Assembly (NCBI GenBank): GCA_030267965.1
Contig: BRYA01001484.1
Span: 1-64,000 of the forward strand
Source: Triparma columacea
Taxonomy: Eukaryota; Sar; Bolidophyceae; Parmales; Triparmaceae
DNA length: 64,000 nt
Direction: 5' to 3'
Numbering within the stretch: the first letter of the stretch is position 1; every line of letters begins with the position of its first letter. The notes below the pieces were generated by a model. That model saw only the letters and a program-made list of their open reading frames with translations, searched no databases and had not been told where the DNA came from. Below, piece by piece: positions 1-8,704 of the stretch. The position numbers and the translations under genes are program-made.

Positions 1-146
1 GAGAGAGAAGTTGAGAGGTAGGTAAAAGGTTTTTGTGTTAGTGTGAATGTGTGCTGGCCAAACCAACAAAAAAATATATACACTGCCTCAAATCCCTCTC
101 AAACTTTGCCAGCGTGCTCTTCTCGCATGTGGGTACCAGCCCACGC

Positions 147-154
147 AAAAAAAA
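147..154 (-). terminator. T8 Pol III-type terminator of the split tRNA
   Basis: Eight consecutive T residues on the minus strand begin 22 bases beyond the discriminator base of the tRNA at 176-374. Runs of four or more T on the coding strand are the usual RNA polymerase III stop signal. The duplicated copy has nine T at 16281-16289. The run supports Pol III transcription, but it could be a chance homopolymer. Confidence 0.5.
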
Positions 155-175
155 GTGTGGAGAGATCCATCACAA

Positions 176-374
176 TACTAGAACCCGGGGCTAAGAGGAA
201 GATGAAGGTAAGAATGGGTTGAAGGGTAGAGTTATAAGGTACAGGGGAATAACTTACTTGAACCGGGGACCTGCTCGGTGTTAACGAGCCGTCATAACCA
301 CCTACTGTAAGCGTGTGGATTAGAAGAGGTTCAGAGGATTGAATAGGGTGGCTGTTACTTACGACCATCCCAGC
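176..374 (-). tRNA. tRNA-Val(AAC) interrupted by two GT-AG introns
   Basis: Three segments on the minus strand (374-363, 304-258, 190-176) join into a 74-base cloverleaf. The acceptor is GCTGGGA with TTCTAGT (seven pairs, three of them G-U) followed by discriminator A. The D-stem is GTC/GAC with an 11-base loop containing GG. The anticodon stem is GCTCG/CGAGC with loop TTAACAC, giving anticodon AAC after U33. The variable segment is AGGTC, and the T-stem CCCGG/CCGGG carries loop TTCAACC. The middle segment resembles animal tRNA-Val(AAC) closely from the D-loop to the T-loop. Intron 1 (362-305, 58 nt) lies after position 12 and intron 2 (257-191, 67 nt) after position 58. Both begin GTAAGT and end AG, and neither can be shifted without breaking the cloverleaf. 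Intron 2 ends in a pyrimidine tract. No mature 3' CCA is encoded. The A box and B box are both split, so normal Pol III promoter recognition is in question. The alternative is a degenerate tRNA-derived exon in an mRNA, but no reading frame fits. Confidence 0.8.
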
Positions 375-482
375 TTGATGCATGATGAGTCGATTTTTTG
401 TTACAATTTCAACTTTGCAATAAGCTTACTATAACCACTGCCAACCAAACCAAAATACCCTCTCCCTCCCCCACCCCCCAAA

Positions 483-3277
483 ATGCCCAAAGTACGTACC
501 TCTCTCCCCCCCTTCTTCCCCCTCTCTCCCTCTCCCCCCCTCTCCACCCCCTCTTTCCCCTTCCCCACTTCCCTTCCCCCGATTCCTCCTCCACCACCGA
601 CCTCCCTCGAATTCTATAGAACTTTTCTCTCCCTCCCTAACCCCTCCCCTCCCCCTCTTCCCCGCAGACTTCGTGGAAGTTTACCAAGGCGCAGCCCGCC
701 AAGAATACCTCGAACCAGATCAAGAGATCGAATGCGTCTTCCCAACCTGGTCGAAGGGCTCCAGGGAAGGAGGGTCAAAATATGCGTTCTCAAGATACGA
801 TTAAGCGGTTGAAGATGTACAACAACGGGAAAGCGATCCGTAATGCCGAAGGAACGGTTGTCGGTGGTCAGTTCATGATGAAGGACAGGGCTGGAGATGT
901 CAAGATCACTGCCAGCACTGGTAGGGTTGCCCCCGATAGGCGTTGGTTTGGTAATACTCGTGTCGTGGGTGCCACCGAGCTGGATAAGTTCAGGGAGGAG
1001 ATGACGACTTCTGCCGCCGACCCGTACTCCGTCGTAGTCGCTCGCAAGAAGCTCCCCATGGGCTTGCTCATGGACAGCGACACTTCCAAGAATGCTGCCA
1101 AGGCTGCCAAGGAGGGCCTGCTCATGAACGAGTCGTTCGAGCAGGCGTTCACGGGGAAGGTCGGCGGCGGGGCGAGGAAGCGCGTCAAGGTTGATCAGTT
1201 GTTGATTGGTCGTGAGGCTCAGACGAAGCGCAAGAAGACTGGAGCCAATGCCGCTGAGGGAGAGGCCACGGTGGTCGACAACCCTTACGGAGACGATGCT
1301 GACCCCTACTCTGCGCTGCTCAAGGTGAGAACGGGCATCAAATCATTATAATCAAATCAAGGCGGACAGGAGAGGAGAGGAGAGGATAAGGCTCTCACTT
1401 GTCTGACCACTACAAATTCAACACCTTCCTCGACGCTCATTTCACATTGCTTCGCTCATCGCTCATCGCTCAGGTCGCAACGTCCTCGAATCAGACCTAC
1501 GAGAAGGTCAACAACGAGGAGGGCATGGTCCCTTGGGGTAGGGATTCCAACATTGAGAAGACATCAGGAGAGGGCGTTGATTGGGTGCACGAGAAGAGCA
1601 ACGACCTCTTCCTCAAGGGCCAGTCTCGCCGTATCTGGGCTGAGTTGTACAAGGTCCTTGACTGTTCTGACGTCGTCCTTCACATCATTGACGCTCGTAA
1701 CGTTCCTGGAACCAAGTGCGAGATGATCGGCCAGCACCTCGCTCACAACGCGAAGCATAAGCACCTCATTTACGTTCTCAACAAGATCGACCTTGTCCCT
1801 TCCTGGGTCGCCAAGAGGTGGGTCGGTGAGCTATCGAAGGAGCGCCCGACCGTCGCGTTCCATGCTTCTATGACGCACGCCTTTGGTAAGGGTGCCCTGA
1901 TTTCTCTCTTGCGCCAGTTCGGGAAGCTCCTCAGCGATAAAAAGCAGATTTCGGTCGGGGTCGTCGGCTACCCTAATGTGGGAAAGAGCAGGTGAGAGTT
2001 GAGACGTCCAGGGATGAAGACGGGACATTGACGAGCAGTAGGGGTATGACACTAACACGTCGCTGTCTCCGTCGCCCACTAACACAACCCTCGCCCACTA
2101 ACACAACCCTCGCCCAGTGTGATCAACACGCTCATTTCCAAAAAGTCGTGCAAGGTGAGACTGGTGAAAGATGGGGAAAAGTGCTGCTGCGAGCAAGGAC
2201 ACTCGCTCGCAACGACACTCGCTCGCAACGACTCTCGCTCAACGCACAAACCTAACCACCCCACTCCCCACTAACATCCCAATAACGCACCAACCCCTTC
2301 CGCGACTCGCTTCGCTCGCCACCCTCACTTCGCTCGTCGCCCCCCCGCAGGTTGCGCCTGTCCCCGGAGAGACCAAGATTTGGCAGTACATTTCACTGAT
2401 GAAACGCATCTTCCTGATTGATTGTCCCGGTGTCGTCGTGAATTCTGTCGGTGAGGAGCAATTCTAAGTCGCTACGGTCAATCTTCATGCGACTCGCTTC
2501 GCTCATCGCGCCCCACCGCCATGCAATTCTAACTCGCTACGGTCAATCTTCATGCGACTCGCTTCGCTCGTCGCAGGTGACACCGAAGAGGATTCCGTTC
2601 TGAAGGGCGTCGTACGTGCTGAGCGGCTGCCCGACCCTACGGAGTGGATCCCTGCCATCTTGAGGACCGTGAAAAGGTCATACGTTGCCGCCTGTTATGG
2701 CTTGCCGGAGAAGGGGGAAGGAACTTGGAAGGATGACACTGACCTGCTTGAGAAGGTAAGAATGCAAACATGAAGCATCCGTTCCCTTCATCGCGCCCCC
2801 CCCCCAATAACGCACCCACCCCTTCCGCGACCCGCTTCGCTCGCCGCCCTCGCTTCGCTCGTCACCCCCTAGATCGGTCGCCAGACTGGGCGCCTTAAGA
2901 AGGGTGGTGATCCTGATACCTTCGTCACTGCTGTTCAGGTCATCAATGACTTCCAGAGGGGCAGGCTCCCTTACTATATTCCTCCTCCTGAGCTCAAGAC
3001 TGACGATGATGGGGCTGACAATGCAGCTTCCGCCGACGCGTCTTCCGAGAAGGCCGAGACTGCCACAATCAAGGGCGTAAAGTTGAAGAAGCAGGACTTG
3101 GATTTGATAGGCTTAGATAAGGGTGACGGTATTGGAGGTATGGATGGGGAAGGAGATGAGGAGGAGAGGGACGAGATAAGTGGTGCGAGTGGATCTGAAT
3201 CTGATGATGAAGACGACGACGACGATGACGACGACATGCCTCCTGTGGTGGTAGCCAAGGAGGATGACGAGTGGTAG
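483..3277 (+). CDS. NOG2: nucleolar GTP-binding protein 2 (NOG2/GNL2), 60S ribosome biogenesis GTPase
   Basis: Circularly permuted GTPase acting in the nucleolus and nucleoplasm on pre-60S particles, where NOG2/GNL2 proteins occupy the site later taken by the export adaptor. Exons by splice-site and frame agreement: 483-491, 668-1324, 1474-1991, 2118-2154, 2351-2450, 2577-2755 and 2873-3277. The first exon codes only for Met-Pro-Lys. The family's N-terminal basic region ([19 protein letters not shown]) precedes the G motifs, which appear in permuted order: G4 NKIDLVP, then G1 GYPNVGKSS (split by intron 3), then G3 DCPG. The C-terminal family helices ([14 protein letters not shown]) and an acidic tail rich in Asp end at EW. 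Five of the six introns contain parts of the GC-rich TCGCTTCGCTC hairpin repeat. The 5' end lies about 110 bases from the divergent split tRNA. The 5' end is duplicated at 16.6 kb. Confidence 0.93.
2155..2350 (+). repeat. intron filled with hairpin repeat (introner-like)
   Basis: NOG2 intron 4. It carries stacked CACTCGCTCGCAACGA units, then the segment CCAATAACGCACCAACCCCT and the core TCGCTTCGCTC with 5' arm GCGAC (2302-2306) and a later GTCGC arm before the acceptor. Almost the same block recurs at 2807-2847 and 3384-3427. Confidence 0.75.
2451..2576 (+). repeat. intron made of two tandem hairpin-repeat copies
   Basis: NOG2 intron 5 consists of two ~58-base direct copies (CTACGGTCAATCTTCATGC is in both), each ending in a hairpin with GCGAC, core TCGCTTCGCTC and a pairing arm (ATCGC or GTCGC). 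The second hairpin abuts the 3' splice AG directly. Confidence 0.85.
2756..2872 (+). repeat. intron with hairpin repeat (introner-like)
   Basis: NOG2 intron 6. It repeats the AATAACGCACCCACCCCTTC segment followed by GCGAC, CCGCTTCGCTC and GCCGC, then a second CGCTTCGCTC half-hairpin just before the TAG acceptor. Confidence 0.8.
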
Positions 3278-3383
3278 GCAGGGCTTGTGCAACCCTTCCT
3301 GTGACGACCAGTGACAAGTAATCGTTGTTTTCATTCACCTTTGTTACACCAACATACAAATACAATTTTTACACACACACACC

Positions 3384-3427
3384 CCAATAACGCACCCAAC
3401 CCTTCCGCGACTCGCTTCGCTCGTCGC
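3384..3427. repeat. hairpin repeat outside an intron
   Basis: AATAACGCACCCAACCCTTC followed by the perfectly pairing arms GCGAC and GTCGC around TCGCTTCGCTC. It lies between the NOG2 stop and the stop codon of the convergent minus-strand gene, so it may sit in either 3' UTR. It is the clearest non-intronic copy in the window. Confidence 0.85.
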
Positions 3428-3430
3428 CCC

Positions 3431-5013
3431 CTACTCCCCCCTCTCCCCACGCATTGGTGTCCCAATCGAAACCTCGCTGCGCATGACTGTGACACTTGTC
3501 TGGGCTGACATGACACTCCTCTCTCCCTCCTCTGCATCTTTCTCCTTGTCCTTCCTCTGCCCGTCCCCTTCCCCATCCGCAAACACCTCCTCCTCCCCAG
3601 CCCACGCCTTGGCTAACCTCTCGTGCTCCTTCCTCCTGAAGTACAATTGCTGCGCCCTACTAATGTTGTCCTTCTGCGAATGCAGCCACTTTGCCACGCC
3701 AGGCCTACTGGGGACGCACTCGAAGTCACTGGGTGCTGGGGTGACCCATTTGGTCTTTGGCTTGAGCTCCTCGTCTGGAAGAGCATCGAGGAGTTTGATT
3801 ATTGTGCCCGTTGCGATTTGTTGCTTGCTCTCGAGCTTCTGGAAGTTCCTCTTGAAGCCGGGCATGGACTTCCAGAGCTGCTCCTTCTTTTTCTGTTCGA
3901 TTTCATGCGGGAACATTCCTCCGGCGTACTTTTTCCTCTGTACCTTCTCTTTCTTCTCCAGTTCCCTTCTAAGGTCTCCCACGGCCTTCGCGTCCATCTG
4001 CTGGAAGTCCTCCTTGTCGTACCTTCTTCCGTGGAAAAAGGTAACCTGTGGGGGGGGGGAGGGGGGACACGCGGTGAGCAAGGCGATGAGCAAGGCGATG
4101 AGCAAGAGGGACGAGGACAATATATAATACTAAAGATTGGAGCTTGAGACCTTCGCTCTTCGCATTGACGCAACCTTCTACGAGACTCGCTTCGCTCGCC
4201 TCTCATCGCTCGCCTCTCATCGCTCGCCTCTCATCGCTCGTCTCTCGTCTCTTCGCTCTTCGCATTGACGCCACCTTCTACAAGACTCGCTTCGCTCATC
4301 TCCGCTCGTCTCTCTCTCTCTCACCTTGAATCCGTCCTTCCTTGTCCCATCAGCCCAGTACTCGGCGTCGCAATCCACCCCCCACTTCTTTGCAATGACC
4401 TTCTCGACCCTCGTGAGTCCCTTGTTCTTCTCCAAACTCCACAGCCCACTCTGGTCCCTCGCGACCCTCCTGTCCAACTCCTCTCTCCCGGGAGGCTTGG
4501 GGAAGTGGTTCACAAAGCCAGTACCAACGTCTGTAAAGGACTGATTTGTCCCCTTACCCTTGTACTCCCTCTCATACATGTCCCTCTCCTCCGCCTCCTT
4601 CCTCAAAACCTCCCCCCTCTCAGCCTCCTTCCTGCAGTCCTGAGCCCTAAGGTCGTCCTGGTCGTACTTTCTCCCGTGATGGAAGGTCAACTGCATCTTT
4701 CCTGATGGGTAAAGCTCTTGGAATGTGGGCTCTATCTTCTTCTTTTGCGCTATGTCGAAGACTCTCTTCCTGTGGCTGTTTATCTCGTTCCTGGCCTTTA
4801 CTGTTTGGGTGGCAAGGTTCCTCGCAAAGTTTGCTTGGTCCCCAAATGTACACATCGTCATTGGTCCTGACGATTCCATGCCGTTCATTGGCGTATCCCT
4901 ATAAACAAGATTGATTGAGGGGTTTTTGTTGAGAGGAGTGCCGTTTCTTGACTTGTGAAATTAACGTACTTGACGTTCAGCGGCCCTCGGAATACAATCT
5001 TCAGCCGCTGGAA
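3431..5013 (-). CDS. unknown protein with duplicated HGRxYD motif
   Basis: Not recognised. Two well-supported exons, 4898-4325 and 4045-3431, join in phase 0 across an intron full of repeat sequence. A possible further 5' exon at 5013-4970 continues the frame (KIVFRGPLNV) but has no start codon, so translation may begin at the ATG at 4888, giving about 392 residues. The protein is hydrophilic and rich in Lys and Glu, with no signal peptide or membrane segment. The motif FHHGRKYDQDD recurs as FFHGRRYDKED just after the intron, each followed by a Lys/Glu-rich helix, which suggests an internal duplication. The gene is convergent with NOG2 and divergent from the secreted protein at 5168. The C-terminus overlaps the flank of a hairpin repeat. 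Confidence 0.7.
4057..4324. repeat. introner-like repeat block in a minus-strand intron
   Basis: Starts with CACGCGGTGAGCAAGGCG, then a GGGACGAGGACAATAT segment, then CCTTCGCTCTTCGCATTGAC followed by hairpins with GAGAC or AAGAC arms around TCGCTTCGCTC and GCCTC or ATCTC as partners (4182-4202, 4282-4302). Four TCTCATCGCTCGCC-like units lie between them. The whole series recurs at 5345-5525 in the same window orientation, although the host genes run on opposite strands. Confidence 0.85.
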
Positions 5014-5167
5014 CTATTTCTTGGGTGAATCGCACAAAGATATCGGCGCGTAAATGTTCCTGTGGAAAATAAAAACCCTCCTCGTTCTAACGTTTTTCTT
5101 GCTTGCCCTTTGGGTCTATTTTCGCATCTTCATAACCCTTTCTCTTGACGCGACAGTTCCTAAATAT

Positions 5168-6633
5168 ATGATCCGGACTATCTCTTTCCCGTTCAAGTCT
5201 TCGGTTGCGATTCTCATCCTAATTACGTCGTTCCTGCTCACAAGAGCACAAGGCGATGGTGCTTTTCGTGGGAGACAGGTAAGAATGCAGGTGACTAACA
5301 AAAGTGATGCAGTGCCTGTTGCATTTCGTGGGTTGTGCTTTGGGGGGGGCACGCGGTGAGCAAGGCGGTGAGCAAGAGGGACGAGGACAATATAATACTA
5401 AGGATGGGAGCTTGAGACCTTCGCTCTTCGCATCGATGCAACTCAACGAGACTCGCTTCGCTCGTCTCTCGTCCTTCGCTCTTCGCATTTACGCAACCTT
5501 CTACGAGACTCGCTTCGCTCGTCTCTCGTGTTGTAGCCGAAAGAGGACGTGGCACATGGATTTTAATGCAGGAGGCCTTTACGACATCCCCTCCTCTCAC
5601 TAACCCAAACCCCGTGCAGTTGGTTAGTTGTCCGTGCGGCATTGACCCAGACACAGAAAAGGTGAGACAGACATTCAGATAATTGCCTACTACCCAACCT
5701 TGACTCGGCTAAAAAAAGTGTCCTAACCTCTCTTATCTCTGCTCGCCCCCCCCCCCCTGAATTGTCACAGTGTGCCACGTGTAATTATGAGACAAAAGAC
5801 CCGCCGGTCGGTATATACTGTCCTGTTGGTAAGGGAATGGTTAGGAGCATAGACAATATGTTGGACGGGTCAAACACACTGGGCGGCAAAGACACCATCA
5901 AGGTAGAACAAGTTGCCATGAGGTACTGCACGGGGAGCTCCTACTGCTTCAAGTTGTCGACGACCGACATCAATGTCATGATAAACACATTCGGGCCGAA
6001 GCTTGGAGACGACGAGTGGGACGAGGTGAGTCGGGGAAGAGATTGCATATTAGCTAGTGCGATAGTGTGTTGGGATATCATTTGTTGAGCATGGTGCTCC
6101 ACCCACTGCTTTGTCGTCGCTGTACGTCTTTAACTCTTTTGTCCATTCTCACTGCTTCCCACATCCACTTGTTATCCTTTGTTACAGTACTACCAATTAT
6201 TCTACGTGTACGGTTGCGAGAATATGTACGGAACCAAAAAACCTGATTCTGCAGATTCCATTCAAACTTGCAATAATTATGGCTTCAAGGTGAGATTGGG
6301 GTGGGGAGGAGGGAAACTTGGAGTGGTGGGAACGGGGAACTGGCGCCCAGCATTTCAGTGTTGAAGACTCGTGTCACTTCACGAATCCTAACTCACCTGC
6401 GCCACCCTTTGTTCCTCCTCTCTCTCTCTCTCTCTCTCTCTCGTGATGCGCAGACATGGGACGCTGTGCCTGAGGTTACAATGATCGACGGTGAATACAC
6501 CTTGGTTTCAGGACTAGACTTCAATGTCACTGGGATAGACGCTCCAAAAAACCAGGAATGGGACCTCGACTACTGTTGTGAAGACCATTACTGCATGTCG
6601 TCAGCTAGAAGGCGGTGGGGAGGAGGTTGGTGA
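5168..6633 (+). CDS. secreted Cys-rich protein, unknown function
   Basis: Five exons in consistent phase: 5168-5278, 5620-5661, 5771-6025, 6188-6289 and 6454-6633, giving about 229 residues. The N-terminus is a clear signal peptide (hydrophobic core VAILILITSFLL, then TRAQG). The mature part has about twelve Cys, starting CPCG and CATCNYE and ending CCEDHYC. The terminal CCxxDxxC arrangement resembles the end of Ly-6/uPAR three-finger domains, but spacing elsewhere does not let me assign the family. No membrane anchor or GPI signal is evident; the tail is basic (SARRR). Intron 1 contains two copies of the hairpin repeat, and intron 4 has a CT run just before its acceptor. An alternative upstream ATG at 5054 would add a second hydrophobic stretch; I prefer 5168. 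Confidence 0.75.
5340..5530. repeat. introner-like repeat block in a plus-strand intron
   Basis: Near copy of 4057-4200: CACGCGGTGAGCAAGGCG, the GGGACGAGGACAATAT segment and CCTTCGCTCTTCGCATCGAT, then two perfect hairpins with GAGAC and GTCTC arms around TCGCTTCGCTC (5448-5468 and 5505-5525). It lies inside intron 1 of the secreted-protein gene. Confidence 0.88.
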
Positions 6634-6905
6634 GCTAGCATCGGCTTGGGGCTCGTCGTAGCACTGGCAGTGGTGTAAATAAAGGACAAGAGGGTAGTCA
6701 CGAAACTCATTGTGGTTGCTTCAAAAATAATAAGAATACCCGATTAGCTCCATCATGTGGCTGACTTCTTCCCCCGAAAACGTTATGGTGGAAGCGGCGA
6801 TAATAAGAGCTGCAAAATTTTCGACAAACCCAAACACAGAAATTAGGTTCCCACCCCGGCCTCCGGCTCACTTTGGATTGTTCTGAGGGGATTTTATTAC
6901 AGGAA

Positions 6906-7946
6906 ATGGCTTCTGCTACCCCTCCCCAATCATCATTGAACGTCCCTGACGTTAAGTTGAGTGCTTCCAGCCCCTCCGATATTTCTTCCTTTGAAGAAGA
7001 TGGCTTTCTCAAAGTGTCAAAGCCTGTTTTGTCTCCAATGTTTGTCGATGAGCTCAACTATGCACTAGAACGCGCTATCCGGGGCATGTACGATTCTGAG
7101 GATGGAAAGAGAGGGGGCGGAATTCCAGACAAGGCCGTGAAGAGGGTCAAGATGGCCCTCCCTCCTCCCCCCCCTTACGAATCTGCTCCTCCTCCTGCCC
7201 TCGGGTTCTCGAATAATCACCAGAACGTGAGAACACTGCAGATCGTTAACGTGTGGAAGGCGTCTTTGCCATTTGAAAGGCTTGTTCTCTCCAGTGAACT
7301 GGGGGAGTTCATTGCCTCTCTCACTGGCTGGCCTTCCGTTAGAGTCGTCCAAGATCAAACATGGCTAAAGCCCCCCTCCTCCCAAGCCCTCGCCTTCCAC
7401 CGGGATCGGGGGTATTTTATGTTCCGCTCTGCGGTGCCCTTCCCCCCTGATGAGGACTGCATAAACGGTGTCAGAATCGTCACAGCATGGATCGCCCTAG
7501 ACGACATGGACGATGAACTCGGTCCCCTCGAGTACGCGGTGGGAAGCCACAAGTGGCAGAAGAGCTCTCACGGCACAAACCCTTCCTTCTTTGAATCCAC
7601 AGACTACCGTCATCTTGCCCATCATGCCGCTGCTAAAGAGCCCCCGTGCGGCGGGGAGCCCCAAAATACCAAGGAGGCCCTGACCTTCACCTCCATGTCG
7701 GGACTGCCCCGAGGCTCCATGTCGATCCACGATGGTGACACCTACCACGGGAGCGGCCCTAACAAGTCAAGGACGAGGTGCAGGAGGGGTGTAGGAATAC
7801 ACTACGTCAGGGGAGACGTCGAATGGGATATCGAGGAGGCCCAGAAGAGCAAGATCTGGCGACGATACGTCTCAGACCGACAAAATACAAATCTTGATGA
7901 CAAACTCTTTCCAATTGTGTGGCCCCCAAGGCATGGAAAAGTGTAG
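6906..7946 (+). CDS. phytanoyl-CoA dioxygenase (PhyH) family oxygenase
   Basis: Single exon of 346 residues from the ATG at 6906. PhyH proteins are Fe(II)/2-oxoglutarate dioxygenases of the cupin fold that hydroxylate lipids or small molecules. The iron triad is readable: HRDRGYF supplies the HxD, and IHDGDTYHGSGPN carries the distal His; the following RRGVGIHYV contains the Arg-rich strand that usually holds 2-oxoglutarate. DDMDDELGPLEYAVGSHKW is the characteristic turn before the distal His. The N-terminal ~30 residues are Ser/Pro-rich, without a signal peptide. TATTACAG stands just before the start and could be the acceptor of a 5' UTR intron. Substrate unknown. Confidence 0.85.
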   Translation: MASATPPQSSLNVPDVKLSASSPSDISSFEEDGFLKVSKPVLSPMFVDELNYALERAIRGMYDSEDGKRGGGIPDKAVKRVKMALPPPPPYESAPPPALGFSNNHQNVRTLQIVNVWKASLPFERLVLSSELGEFIASLTGWPSVRVVQDQTWLKPPSSQALAFHRDRGYFMFRSAVPFPPDEDCINGVRIVTAWIALDDMDDELGPLEYAVGSHKWQKSSHGTNPSFFESTDYRHLAHHAAAKEPPCGGEPQNTKEALTFTSMSGLPRGSMSIHDGDTYHGSGPNKSRTRCRRGVGIHYVRGDVEWDIEEAQKSKIWRRYVSDRQNTNLDDKLFPIVWPPRHGKV

Positions 7947-8704
7947 GAAATAGTCCGCGTGTTGAGCGAGGGATTTCATTTCTAGCTTCCTAGGGCTATA
8001 ATGATTATGATTGTGCTGTTGTAACATAAGGTTCTGATATATTTTCTTTGGTAAGAAACTTCAAGGTTCACCATCAGCCTTCAATTTAAAAAGCTTTTGA
8101 CAGAAAAAGCTAAATTCATCTCTCTTAAGTTTGAGAATCTTGCTTACGAAACAGATGAACAGAGATTGACAGATGAATTTTTTAGAACGGAAATTTTGGA
8201 CCTCAACATAGGCTTTCAATTCAATCGATAATCTATGTGATAAGTTCTTTATGATACATAAATAATATGTGACTTACTTCACATAAATGATTTATATGAA
8301 TAACTCAAAATATAATTTTGGTATGATTAATGATTCAATGTTATCAAAATAGATTTGAAATGTTTATAATCATTAACCATATATTTCTCAAATGAATAAA
8401 ATTGAGAAAATAATTCAACTCCAAACATGTTTTTGAAAATATGTAGAATATATTCTCTGGGCTTAGAAACTCACATCAAGTATTTTGAATGATTGAAAAT
8501 AAGAAAACTAAGTTTCTAAGAAGTATCAAGCTCATTATCCTAGTAAAATTCAAAATGTCATTTTTTGTACATTTTTTGACGTATGAGCGAACGGCGTATC
8601 TTGCCTCCTTGATTTGTCAGGATGTCTTACTTTTGGCAAAATGAAATGCACAATCTGTAACTAATGAAACATACATGAATGTTATCTCCCTGTTCTCCCT
8701 GTGC
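7947..8704. other. AT-rich intergenic island
   Basis: No credible gene. From about 7980 to 8640 the sequence is strongly AT-rich, unlike the GC-rich or pyrimidine-rich spacers elsewhere. It contains many short imperfect palindromes around ATATGTGACTTACTTCACATA and repeated AATAAA-like words. It separates the 3' ends of two convergent genes. No rRNA, tRNA or organelle gene is recognisable in it. Confidence 0.6.

Larger units (their letters stand above)
1..507. repeat. segmental duplication, copy 1 (tRNA plus NOG2 5' end)
   Basis: The first ~507 bases are repeated almost exactly at about 16133-16645. The unit holds the split tRNA-Val on the minus strand, the spacer between the two divergent genes, and the NOG2 start codon with the first bases of its first intron. 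The copies differ by only a few substitutions and short indels (for example A-run length 8 versus 9). Similarity stops in the pyrimidine-rich part of NOG2 intron 1. The left boundary is unknown because the window starts inside the unit. Confidence 0.95.

Noticed and set aside
176..374. Bulge-helix-bulge (tRNA endonuclease) explanation for the tRNA introns
   Set aside because: Not excluded, but both introns have full GTAAGT...AG ends and a pyrimidine tract, which this mechanism would not require; kept as the main alternative to test rather than the call.
99..383. Minus-strand open frame over the split tRNA
   Set aside because: No splicing of the segments gives a continuous frame with correct phase, A-run length differs between copies, and the tRNA cloverleaf explains the conserved blocks.
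398..812. Pro/Ser-rich open frames around NOG2 intron 1
   Set aside because: They arise from the pyrimidine-rich intron and neighbouring low-complexity DNA; NOG2 splicing explains the region.
2200..2340. CRISPR-like or satellite array
   Set aside because: Repeats are short, of variable spacing, confined to an intron of a eukaryotic gene and form hairpins; no spacer structure or cas genes.
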